This document shows positions 1-5,869 of a DNA stretch of 7,139 bases, one piece after another. The stretch spans positions 1 to 7,139 of the forward strand of contig DAOWKM010000006.1 of the NCBI GenBank assembly GCA_030643695.1, in the 5' to 3' direction. The notes below the pieces were generated by a model. The model made no database searches and had not been told where the DNA came from. It worked only from the letters and a program-made list of their open reading frames with translations. A program made the translations under genes and the position numbers. Within the stretch, counting starts at the first letter, position 1; each line of letters starts with the position of its first letter. This DNA comes from Dehalococcoidia bacterium. Its GTDB lineage: Bacteria > Chloroflexota > Dehalococcoidia > Dehalococcoidales > DAOWKM01.

Positions 1-20
1 GCTACAGGGGCATAATCTAT

Positions 21-96
21 TGGTGGAGATAGGGGGATTCGAACCCCCAACCTCTGCGATGCGAACGCAGCGCTCTCCCTACTGAGCTATATCCCC
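21..96 (-). tRNA. tRNA-Ala, anticodon CGC
   Basis: Read on the minus strand this is a full 76-nt cloverleaf. It has a 7-bp acceptor stem (GGGGATA with TATCTCC), a 4-bp D stem (GCTC/GAGC), a 5-bp anticodon stem (CTGCG/CGCAG) around the loop TTCGCAT, a 5-nt variable loop, and a T arm of five G:C pairs around TTCGAAT. The anticodon is CGC, which reads the alanine codon GCG. The third acceptor pair is G3:U70, the classic identity element for alanyl-tRNA synthetase, so anticodon and identity element agree. The discriminator base is A73, and the terminal CCA is encoded at 21-23. It is divergent from gatB and has its own promoter. Twenty bases remain between the tRNA and the window edge, and no terminator can be judged there. 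Confidence 0.97.
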
Positions 97-111
97 ACGC
101 CTATAATAAAA

Positions 112-140
112 ATTATAACATATATGAAGTCTTTTATTAA
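112..140 (-). promoter_or_regulatory. Promoter for tRNA-Ala (extended -10)
   Basis: On the minus strand a perfect TATAAT lies at 117-112. It is preceded by TG one base further upstream (120-119), giving the extended -10 form TGNTATAAT. A weak -35 (TTAATA, 4 of 6 consensus bases) lies 17 bp upstream at 140-135. The -10 ends 15 bases before the mature tRNA 5' end, leaving a short leader for RNase P to remove. The call is inferred from consensus matching only. Confidence 0.6.
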
Positions 141-203
141 GAACGGATTGAAGAGATTGTTTATTAACCCCAGTTGAAGGGTAAGGCTATAAAAACCTCT
201 TCC

Positions 204-220
204 TTGCCAGTCATTGGCAA
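204..220. repeat. 17-bp inverted repeat on the gatB -35
   Basis: TTGCCA at 204-209 and TGGCAA at 215-220 are perfect reverse complements around a 5-bp centre. The left arm is the -35 hexamer itself. A dyad in this place could be a repressor or activator site for the gatB operon. Arms of 6 bp can also arise by chance, and no regulator gene lies in the window. Confidence 0.3.
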
Positions 221-232
221 TATTGCTATACT
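204..232 (+). promoter_or_regulatory. Promoter for gatB operon
   Basis: TTGCCA (204-209) and TATACT (227-232) are separated by exactly 17 bp, and a TG lies at 224-225 just before the -10. This is a strong match to a housekeeping sigma factor promoter. Transcription would be expected to start around 238-242, while the gatB ATG is at 242. The mRNA would therefore have almost no 5' untranslated region, which agrees with the lack of any purine-rich ribosome site before gatB. The promoter probably serves the whole run gatB to the prenyltransferase. Confidence 0.6.
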
Positions 233-241
233 AAGCTAGCT

Positions 242-1711
242 ATGAATTTCAAGACTATTATCGGGCTGGAGGTGCATGCCCAGTTATTGACCAAGAGCAA
301 GATGTTCTGCCGCTGCAGTGCTGATTATGCTAATGCCCCACCCAACACCCATGTCTGCCCAGTGTGTCTGGGTATGCCCGGCGTTCTGCCTACTATCAAT
401 CGGCAAGCAGTAGAATACACTACAATGACCGCCCTGGCACTAAACTGCACTATTTCCGAGCATACTAGGTTCGACCGCAAGAATTATCCTTACCCTGACC
501 TGATGAAGGGTTATCAGATTTCGCAGTCTGACGCTCCCATCGGATACCATGGCTGGCTCACTGTTGACATTAACGGCAAAAAAAAGAAGATAGGCATAAA
601 CAATGTGCATCTTGAGGAGGATGTAGCCAAGCTAATACACTACACCTCCCCAGATAGGGAATCCTATTCTCTGGTAGATGTTAACCGCTCCGGAGTGCCA
701 CTAATGGAGATTGTTGGTGAGCCTGACCTGCGCTCCCCAGAGGAAGCCAGGCAATACCTGATAACACTACGGACTATATTACAGTATTTGGGAGTATCTA
801 CGGCAAACATGGAGGAGGGAAGCTTTAGGTGTGACGCTAATATCAGCATTCGCCCTGAGAACAGCTCACAGTCTACAGCTAAGGTTGAGGTCAAGAATAT
901 GAACAGCTTCAAGGCAGTCTACCGGGCTCTAGAATATGAAGCCAAACGACAGAGGAAAGCGGTTGAAGAGAGCAAAAGGCTCATCCAAGAGACTAGAGGT
1001 TGGATTGAGGAGATGGGGAAGACTGTTTCTCAACGCAGTAAGGAGTATGCCCATGACTACCGCTACTTTCCTGAACCAGACCTCCCTCCATTAGTCCTAA
1101 ATCGGGAATGGGTAGAGGAAGTGAGAGCCAAGCTCCCCGAGTTGCCACAAGCCAAACGCCACCGATTCATCACCGAATATCACCTGCCCCACTATGATGC
1201 CAACTTGCTTACCAGCTCCAGGGTGATGGCCGACTACTTTGAAGCCTGCCTGAAAACAGAGATGCCCCATAATCTGTCACTAACCGAAAGAGCTAAAGCG
1301 GTGAGTAACTGGCTTCTAGGCGAATTCAGCCATCTACTCAATGTTACCAACACTGAGATAAACGACTCCAGGGTCAGCCCGGAACAGCTTTGTCAGCTAC
1401 TAGAGCTGATTCAGAGAAACAGTATCAGCGGCACTAGTGCCAAGCTGGTGTTTGAGGAAATGTTTAACACTGGAAAACCTGCCGCTGACATTATTACCCA
1501 GCGAGGACTTGGCCAAATCAGTGACACTCACCAGGTCAAAGAGATAGTTAATCAAGTGATAGTAGCTAATGCCCAAGCCGTGGCTGACTATGACAAGGGG
1601 AAAATACAAGCCCTAAAATTCCTCGTCGGTCAGGTAATGAAATCTACTAAGGGTCGTGCCAATCCAAAACTGGTAACCGAATTATTAGAGAAAAAGCTTA
1701 AGGAAGGATAA
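242..1711 (+). CDS. gatB: Asp-tRNA(Asn)/Glu-tRNA(Gln) amidotransferase subunit B
   Basis: GatB is the tRNA-binding kinase subunit of cytoplasmic GatCAB. It activates the side-chain carboxylate of Asp-tRNA(Asn) or Glu-tRNA(Gln) with ATP, and ammonia delivered from GatA then makes Asn-tRNA or Gln-tRNA. The 489 residues match the usual family length. The N-terminus carries IGLEVHAQLLTKSK (residues 7-20), with E10 and H12 of the metal/ATP site. A complete zinc-knuckle quartet follows: C23, C25, C39 and C42. Further signatures are YPYPDLMKGYQISQ (82-95), HLEED (123-127), EEGSFRCDANIS (191-202) and YRYFPEPD (273-280). The C-terminal half is the helical plus YqeY-like tail domain, ending in the typical LKFLVGQVMKSTKGRANP (458-475). 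The start is fixed by the family N-terminus, although no Shine-Dalgarno precedes it. gatA and gatC are not in the window, so this is a split gat arrangement. It is first in a tight operon with secG. Confidence 0.98.
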   Translation: MNFKTIIGLEVHAQLLTKSKMFCRCSADYANAPPNTHVCPVCLGMPGVLPTINRQAVEYTTMTALALNCTISEHTRFDRKNYPYPDLMKGYQISQSDAPIGYHGWLTVDINGKKKKIGINNVHLEEDVAKLIHYTSPDRESYSLVDVNRSGVPLMEIVGEPDLRSPEEARQYLITLRTILQYLGVSTANMEEGSFRCDANISIRPENSSQSTAKVEVKNMNSFKAVYRALEYEAKRQRKAVEESKRLIQETRGWIEEMGKTVSQRSKEYAHDYRYFPEPDLPPLVLNREWVEEVRAKLPELPQAKRHRFITEYHLPHYDANLLTSSRVMADYFEACLKTEMPHNLSLTERAKAVSNWLLGEFSHLLNVTNTEINDSRVSPEQLCQLLELIQRNSISGTSAKLVFEEMFNTGKPAADIITQRGLGQISDTHQVKEIVNQVIVANAQAVADYDKGKIQALKFLVGQVMKSTKGRANPKLVTELLEKKLKEG

Positions 1712-1712
1712 G

Positions 1713-1931
1713 ATGCAAACCTATCTCAGTGTGGCTCAGATTGTGTTGTCAATAGCCTTGATACTGGCGGTTCTGTTTCAGGTTCGAGGCGGAGGGTTAG
1801 GAGGTATTTTTGGTCAGCCTGATACCGTCTTTCGCACTAAACGAGGTGTAGAAAAGACCCTATTTCAACTTACTATCGTCTTAGTAGTTCTTTTCATCAT
1901 TGTCTCTATAATGACTCTCACGGTTAGCTAG
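1713..1931 (+). CDS. secG: Preprotein translocase subunit SecG
   Basis: SecG is the small non-essential partner of SecY and SecE in the inner-membrane translocon and assists SecA-driven export. The 72 residues show the family plan: a first membrane helix (about residues 4-23), a short glycine-rich loop GGGLGGIFGQ (26-35), the conserved stretch VFRTKRGVEKTLF (39-51), and a second membrane helix (about 50-70). Length is normal. The gene starts one base after the gatB stop. Its ribosome site AGGAAGGA (1701-1708) lies inside the last gatB codons, so the two are almost certainly co-transcribed and perhaps translationally coupled. SecY and SecE are not encoded here. Confidence 0.95.
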   Translation: MQTYLSVAQIVLSIALILAVLFQVRGGGLGGIFGQPDTVFRTKRGVEKTLFQLTIVLVVLFIIVSIMTLTVS

Positions 1932-1959
1932 TAAGCGCTGTGACCGAACTAAGAACAAT

Positions 1960-2793
1960 ATGAGTGCTATAATAACCTTGACCACCGATTTAGGTTTGAC
2001 TGATGCCTATGTAGCCGCGATGAAGGGAGTTATCCTCAGCATTAACCCTGAAGCTAAGTTAATTGATATTTGCCACACTATTCAACCCCAGAATATCCCC
2101 CAGGCTGCCTTTGTGCTGGGTATGGCATATCAATCCTTCCCCCGAAGAACAATCCATGTGGTAGTAGTTGACCCCGGGGTTGGCACTGAGCGAAGAGCCA
2201 TTATCCTGAGAACACCACAGGCTGACTTTGTTGCCCCCGATAATGGCGTCCTGAGCTATATCATCCAGCAATCTTTAGCCAAGCCTGTAGATGATAATGC
2301 CAGCCAGCAAATAGAGCTTGAGCCAGAGCTGGAAGCAGTAGCTATTACTAACCCCAAATTCTGGCGGTCACCGGTCAGCCCTACCTTCCACGGGCGCGAT
2401 ATCTTTGCCCCGGTAACAGCTTGGCTTTCCTTGGGTTTCCCGCCAGCAGACTTTGGCGAAGCAATAACCTCAATTATAATGTTACCCCTCCCTAAGCCAT
2501 ACTGGACACGGGATGGTTCCCTTACCGGGCGTATCCTCCACATTGATAGCTTCGGGAATTTAATTACTAACATCAAGAGCGGCGACCTGCCACAGACAAA
2601 ACAGGCAATAGCTACCAAGGTCGGTAATCACCTTATCCATAAGTTAAGTCACACCTATGCTGAAGGCACAGGATTGCTAGCTCTCATTGGTAGCGGTGGA
2701 TACCTGGAGATAGCCCTAAAAGAAGGTAGCGCCAGCGCCTTCCTGAATGCTGAAGTAGGTGATGAGATAAGCATAACCCCAGGAGACAACTAA
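1960..2793 (+). CDS. SAM hydroxide adenosyltransferase (DUF62 family)
   Basis: This family (formerly DUF62) is related to the fluorinase and chlorinase enzymes. Characterised members cleave S-adenosylmethionine with hydroxide to give adenosine and methionine; the cellular purpose is unclear. The 277-residue protein opens with ITLTTDLGLTDAYV (5-18), including the conserved Asp D10. VVDPGVGTERR (69-79) supplies D71 and R78, and FHGRDIFAP (143-151) supplies H144. Together these match the family's Asp-Arg-His catalytic triad, with the Asp-to-Arg spacing of 7 conserved. The C-terminal domain has HIDSFGNLITNI (194-205), a conserved substrate-binding segment, and GSGGYLEIA (244-252). The enzyme therefore looks active. 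It lies 28 bases after secG with no clear Shine-Dalgarno, and its TAA shares one base with the ATG of the next gene. A halogenase is unlikely, but sequence alone cannot exclude substrate variation. Confidence 0.93.
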   Translation: MSAIITLTTDLGLTDAYVAAMKGVILSINPEAKLIDICHTIQPQNIPQAAFVLGMAYQSFPRRTIHVVVVDPGVGTERRAIILRTPQADFVAPDNGVLSYIIQQSLAKPVDDNASQQIELEPELEAVAITNPKFWRSPVSPTFHGRDIFAPVTAWLSLGFPPADFGEAITSIIMLPLPKPYWTRDGSLTGRILHIDSFGNLITNIKSGDLPQTKQAIATKVGNHLIHKLSHTYAEGTGLLALIGSGGYLEIALKEGSASAFLNAEVGDEISITPGDN

Positions 2794-2918
2794 TGAATTG
2801 TCCCGTTTGTGGAAAAGAAATCAAAGCCCATATCTACTACTGCGCCAGATGTGCTGTTTACGTGCATGAGAAATGCTGGCAGAAACATATAGAGATGGCT
2901 CGTAGGAAAAGAGAATGA
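2793..2918 (+). CDS. 41-residue zinc-finger microprotein, unknown function
   Basis: This short gene reads MNCPVCGKEI at its start and ends with the basic tail MARRKRE. Seven potential zinc ligands are arranged C3-x2-C6-x10-C17-x2-C20-x4-H25-x2-C28-x3-H32. The order Cys-Cys, Cys-Cys, His-Cys resembles the first three ligand pairs of PHD/RING-type cross-brace fingers, but the last Cys pair is missing. It could also be a treble-clef or zinc-ribbon variant. Three observations support translation. AGGAG (2781-2785) sits 7 bases before the ATG. The start overlaps the stop of the upstream SAM enzyme (TAATG). The stop overlaps the start of the downstream prenyltransferase (ATGA). There is no membrane segment or signal peptide. 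Seven potential ligands in 41 codons make a chance ORF unlikely. The basic tail suggests nucleic-acid or protein binding, which is inference. Confidence 0.8.
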   Translation: MNCPVCGKEIKAHIYYCARCAVYVHEKCWQKHIEMARRKRE

Positions 2919-3799
2919 AGCTAAAAATATGGTTTGTTGAGACTAGACCCCAGTTCTTGCTTCTTTCTGTAGTGCTGGTATTCCTGGGCACCTGTCTGGC
3001 TTGGTATGATGGTGCTTTTAATCTTGGTTATGCTCTATTGACTTTCATCGGGCTGCTCTTGTGCCATATCAGTGTTAATGTGCTTAATGACTACTTTGAC
3101 TATAGAAGTGGGATAGACCTGGAGACTAAAAGAACCCCCTTCAGTGGAGGAAGTGGCATCCTCCCTCCTTCCCTCCTCAAGCCAAGACAAGTCTTCTGGC
3201 TCGGCGTAATCTCTTTCCTGCTGGCAGTGCCTATAGGTGTTTATTTTGTGATAGCTAGGGGCTGGCTCCTACTGCCCCTACTGCTAATCGGTGCTATGTG
3301 TGTTCTCCTTTATACACCTATCATAACTAGGCTGAGATGGCCCGAGTGGGCTCCCGGGCTAGGGATGGGAGCCTTGCCGGTTCTGGGGGTCTATTTTGTC
3401 CAGACCACCGCCTATACCTTGCCGGCTATTATAGCGGCTATCCCCTCTGGTATTCTGGTGCATAACCTGCTACTTTTGAATGAGTTTCCTGATACCGAAG
3501 CTGATAAAAAAGCAGGCAGAAAAACCCTGCCTGTGGTTATGGGAAAGGCAAAAGCAAGCATAGTCTATTCAGTCCTGACCGCAGTAGTTTATTTATGGAT
3601 AATCGGGACGGTAGTAGCCGGGCTAATGCCATACTTTTCTCTAATAGCCTTGCTCACACTTCCCCTGGCTATGAAAGCTATTCAAGGTGCCTTAAAGTAT
3701 CAACAGACGATAGTGCCAGCTATGAGCAGTAATGTTCTGGTTGTCCTGTTAACCCAGCTGCTCCTAGGCATCGGCTATATTCTGGCAGGGGTTTTCTAA
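2915..3799 (+). CDS. UbiA-family prenyltransferase, MenA-like
   Basis: This is an integral-membrane prenyltransferase that moves a polyprenyl chain from its diphosphate onto an acceptor, probably an aromatic ring. The 294 residues contain eight to nine hydrophobic segments. The first Asp-rich motif is NDYFDYRSGID (58-68), with N58, D59, D62 and D68. The second is NEFPDTEADKKAGRKT (189-204), with D193 and D197. These bind the magnesium-diphosphate. The stretch KRTPFSGGSGILPPSLL (72-88) is typical of proteins annotated as 1,4-dihydroxy-2-naphthoate prenyltransferase (menA), so menaquinone synthesis is the first guess. No other men gene is present, and UbiA relatives making archaeal-type lipids or other quinones share these motifs, so I leave the symbol blank. 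The start overlaps the previous stop by 4 bases (ATGA), with AGGA at 2904-2907 as ribosome site. It ends the tight run that begins at gatB. Confidence 0.88.
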   Translation: MKLKIWFVETRPQFLLLSVVLVFLGTCLAWYDGAFNLGYALLTFIGLLLCHISVNVLNDYFDYRSGIDLETKRTPFSGGSGILPPSLLKPRQVFWLGVISFLLAVPIGVYFVIARGWLLLPLLLIGAMCVLLYTPIITRLRWPEWAPGLGMGALPVLGVYFVQTTAYTLPAIIAAIPSGILVHNLLLLNEFPDTEADKKAGRKTLPVVMGKAKASIVYSVLTAVVYLWIIGTVVAGLMPYFSLIALLTLPLAMKAIQGALKYQQTIVPAMSSNVLVVLLTQLLLGIGYILAGVF

Positions 3800-3803
3800 G
3801 TTA

Positions 3804-3830
3804 GAGTTTCAAGCCTAGTTTTTGAGTTTC
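3804..3830 (+). repeat. Two GAGTTTC direct repeats 20 bp apart
   Basis: GAGTTTC occurs at 3804-3810 and again at 3824-3830, a period of 20 bp or about two helical turns, in the 72-bp gap before the zinc-ribbon gene. Spacing of this kind suits a dimeric DNA-binding protein on one face of the helix. Two 7-mers can also recur by chance in a T-rich spacer. I see no convincing -35/-10 pair and no GC-rich terminator in this gap. Confidence 0.2.
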
Positions 3831-3858
3831 CATAGGGATTACCCAAGCGATAAATCAT

Positions 3859-3864
3859 GGAGGT
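3859..3864 (+). promoter_or_regulatory. Ribosome binding site deciding the 3872 start
   Basis: GGAGGT lies 7 bases before the ATG at 3872, a near-perfect Shine-Dalgarno. An in-frame ATG at 3857 overlaps this motif and would add five residues (MEVYK). That upstream ATG is better read as part of the ribosome site than as the start. Confidence 0.75.
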
Positions 3865-3871
3865 ATACAAA

Positions 3872-4072
3872 ATGGCAAATGAAAAATGTCCAAAATGCGG
3901 GAGCGAAAATCCTTATAGAGGTTTGCTTAAAGGCTTTGATACTGGTATTGGCTCAAGGTGGGGACTTTTAGCTTATAGAGTAAAAGCACAAGCTTGTTTA
4001 GAGTGTGGCTATGTAGAATTATATTTGAAAGAAAAAGACGTAGAGAAATTAAAGAGAAAGTTGAAAAAGTAA
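3872..4072 (+). CDS. Small zinc-ribbon protein, unknown function
   Basis: The 66-residue protein (MANEKCPKCG...) has two Cys-x2-Cys knuckles, C6/C9 and C42/C45, separated by 32 residues. The second reads CLECGYVELYL, followed by a charged lysine-rich helix (about 53-66). This is the layout of small zinc-ribbon proteins often annotated as predicted nucleic-acid-binding; the actual role is unknown. The start is set by the GGAGGT at 3859-3864. Base composition differs from the neighbours: I count about 35% G+C by hand, against about 47-55% in two sample lines of the adjoining radical SAM gene. Codons are A-ending and lysine-rich (AAA, GAA, TTA). This could mean recent acquisition, or simply a lysine-rich small protein. 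It precedes the radical SAM gene by 21 bases and may share its transcript. Confidence 0.8.
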   Translation: MANEKCPKCGSENPYRGLLKGFDTGIGSRWGLLAYRVKAQACLECGYVELYLKEKDVEKLKRKLKK

Positions 4073-4080
4073 CTACTTTT
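4065..4080. repeat. 16-bp AT-rich perfect palindrome
   Basis: AAAAGTA (4065-4071) and TACTTTT (4074-4080) are perfect reverse complements around AC. The element covers the stop codon of the zinc-ribbon gene and ends 13 bases before the radical SAM ATG. It could be an operator for the downstream gene. As an RNA hairpin it would be weak (a 6-bp stem, mostly A:U, with a 4-nt loop) and has no U-run long enough for a convincing terminator. Confidence 0.3.
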
Positions 4081-4093
4081 AAGGCGATAATAA

Positions 4094-5803
4094 ATGTCTA
4101 TTGACCTGATTTTACTACATCCGTCCAGCGTGTACGACTTCCGCCAGAAAACGATTCTATACGGGCCGGTTAGCGACCTGATTCCCTCCTCCCCTGCTTT
4201 TGAGATGTACCCTATCGGCTTTGCCAGTATTGCCGAATACCTGGAGCGTGCCGGTTATCGGGTGCGTATCGTTAATCTCGCTGTGCGCATGTTAAACGAT
4301 GAGAACTTCAGTGCTGAGGCAATGATAAAGCGTCTGAAGTCGCCGGTCTTTGGCATTGATTTGCACTGGATGGTGCATGCTCACGGTGCTATTGAAATAG
4401 CCAAGCTGGTGAAAAGATACCATCCTGAGGCAAAGGTGGTAGTTGGCGGTTTTTCCGCCTCTTATTACTACCAGGAGCTATTTCAATACCCCGAGATAGA
4501 CTATGTAATAAGAGGGGACTCTACCGAAGAACCCTTCCGACAGCTAATGGACTGCATTACAAATGATAAGGAGCCTGAGACCGTGCCCAACCTTGCTTGG
4601 CGAGATAACCAGGGTAAGATACGGGAAAATCCCTTCTCTCATATTCCCACCGACCTCAGCAATGTTATGGTCAACCACTATGATAGTATTATACGCTCTG
4701 TCATCAGGTACCGTGACCTCGCCAGCTATATTCCCTTTAAGGGCTGGCTTCACTATCCTATTACCGCAGTGCTTACCTGCCGTGGCTGCACCGAGAATTG
4801 CACTGTCTGTGGAGGCTCATCTGCCGCCTTTAGGCACTTTTATAATCGGGAAAGAGCTGCTTTCCGCTCTCCAGAATCAGTGGCTCGAGATGTGAGGCAG
4901 ATAGGGCACTTCAGCAATGGTCCAATCTTCATCCTAGGAGACTTGCGTCAACCAGGAGGCAGCTACCCCGGTGAGGTTTTACGCTTACTCCAGAAAGACG
5001 GGGTAAAGAATCAAGTAATTTTTGAGTTGTTCTCTCCCGCCTCAAGAGACTTTTTGCAACGAATGAGCTTTACCTGTCCTAACTTCTGCCTGGAGATTTC
5101 TCCTGAATCCCACGACCCTGAGGTGAGGAGAGCCGCTGGCAAACATTATTCCAATGAGGCTATGGAACAAACTATAAGCGATGCCCTTGATGTCGGCTGC
5201 GGGCGACTGGACATATTCTTTATGATTGGACTACCCAAACAAACTCCACAGTCGGTAATGGATACCATTGATTACGGCGACTTCTTGCTGGAGAAGTTTA
5301 ACGGGGATAAGCGGCTTTCCCTGTTTATTGCTCCATTGTCGCCTTTCCTCGACCCTGGTAGCCTTGGCTTTGAGCAGCCAGAGCGCTATGGCTATCATAT
5401 CTTATTTCGGTCTCTGGAAGAGCATCGCCAAGCCCTGCTGGCACCAAGCTGGAAGTATTCCCTGAATTATGAAACAAAATGGATGACCCGCCAGCAAATT
5501 GTAGAAACTGCTTACGAAGCCATTCTACGCCTCAACCGCTTGAAGGCGAAATACAGGCTCATCTCGCCCAAAATGGCTGAGGTAGGTGAGCAGCGCATTA
5601 AAGCAGCTTCAGAGATGATGCACCGTATTGATGATATATTATCCCGGGATAACCACCAAGAGGAGCTATCCCGCTTGAAAGCAGAGGTGGACAGGATAAA
5701 CATACTTCCAGTGAGTGAGAAGGCAGAGTTAGAACTGCCCCCTGGGCTCATTAAGCTAAAACCCTGGCGCTCCCTCTGGTCATGGATGACAAGGCGGCAG
5801 TGA
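4094..5803 (+). CDS. B12-binding domain/radical SAM protein (probably Ta0216-like)
   Basis: The 569-residue protein begins with a cobalamin-binding-type Rossmann domain, about residues 38-150. It includes EMYPIGFASIAEYLERAGY (37-55), VVVGGFSAS (115-123) and YVIRGDSTEEPF (137-148). The DxHxxG cobalamin signature is not clearly present, as is common in this class, so B12 binding itself is unproven. The radical SAM core starts near 222 with TCRGCTENCTVCGGS (228-242). C232, C236 and C239 form the CX3CX2C site for the 4Fe-4S cluster that splits SAM, and C229 is an extra nearby cysteine. FILGDLRQPG (279-288), EISPESHDPEVRRAAGKHYS (334-353) and DIFFMIGLPKQTPQS (373-387) fit later strands of the barrel. 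From memory it resembles the TIGR04190 (Ta0216) group, of unknown reaction. The ribosome site is weak (AAGG, 4081-4084). The C-terminal 90 residues are helical and charged. A methylation or C-C bond role on a lipid or cofactor is possible but speculative. Confidence 0.9.
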   Translation: MSIDLILLHPSSVYDFRQKTILYGPVSDLIPSSPAFEMYPIGFASIAEYLERAGYRVRIVNLAVRMLNDENFSAEAMIKRLKSPVFGIDLHWMVHAHGAIEIAKLVKRYHPEAKVVVGGFSASYYYQELFQYPEIDYVIRGDSTEEPFRQLMDCITNDKEPETVPNLAWRDNQGKIRENPFSHIPTDLSNVMVNHYDSIIRSVIRYRDLASYIPFKGWLHYPITAVLTCRGCTENCTVCGGSSAAFRHFYNRERAAFRSPESVARDVRQIGHFSNGPIFILGDLRQPGGSYPGEVLRLLQKDGVKNQVIFELFSPASRDFLQRMSFTCPNFCLEISPESHDPEVRRAAGKHYSNEAMEQTISDALDVGCGRLDIFFMIGLPKQTPQSVMDTIDYGDFLLEKFNGDKRLSLFIAPLSPFLDPGSLGFEQPERYGYHILFRSLEEHRQALLAPSWKYSLNYETKWMTRQQIVETAYEAILRLNRLKAKYRLISPKMAEVGEQRIKAASEMMHRIDDILSRDNHQEELSRLKAEVDRINILPVSEKAELELPPGLIKLKPWRSLWSWMTRRQ

Positions 5804-5816
5804 GGCAATTCATCCC

Positions 5817-5845
5817 TTGACAGCCATCATTGCTTATACTAAAAT
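5817..5845 (+). promoter_or_regulatory. Near-consensus promoter facing the cysS 3' end
   Basis: A perfect TTGACA (5817-5822) is followed after exactly 17 bp by TAAAAT (5840-5845, 5 of 6 consensus bases). It sits 13 bases after the radical SAM stop codon. The expected transcript would start near 5852 and run rightward into the antisense strand of cysS, passing an AGGAG ribosome site and a GTG. No annotated gene lies in that direction within the window. An inverted repeat, CTAAAA (5839-5844) and TTTTAG (5855-5860), brackets the presumed start site. Confidence 0.5.
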
Positions 5846-5869
5846 TCAGCAGTTTTTTAGGAGATTACC

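Noticed and set aside
180..208. GGTAAGG/CCTTGCC stem as a riboswitch or leader hairpin for gatB
   Set aside because: It lies upstream of the predicted transcription start, has a 15-nt loop, and matches no riboswitch or T-box core.
2256..2618. 120-codon minus-strand open frame
   Set aside because: Antisense to the catalytic region of the SAM hydroxide adenosyltransferase, with no recognisable domain.
3857..3871. Upstream ATG that would add MEVYK to the zinc-ribbon protein
   Set aside because: This ATG overlaps the GGAGGT that is ideally spaced from the ATG at 3872.
4061..4091. TTGAAA-N19-GATAAT as a promoter for the radical SAM gene
   Set aside because: The spacer is too long, and the transcription start would fall inside the coding sequence.
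4563..4895. 110-codon plus-strand open frame inside the radical SAM gene
   Set aside because: Alternate frame across the iron-sulfur motif region of a clearly coding gene; no own start signals.
5512..5808. 98-codon minus-strand open frame
   Set aside because: Antisense to the radical SAM C-terminus, with no family resemblance.
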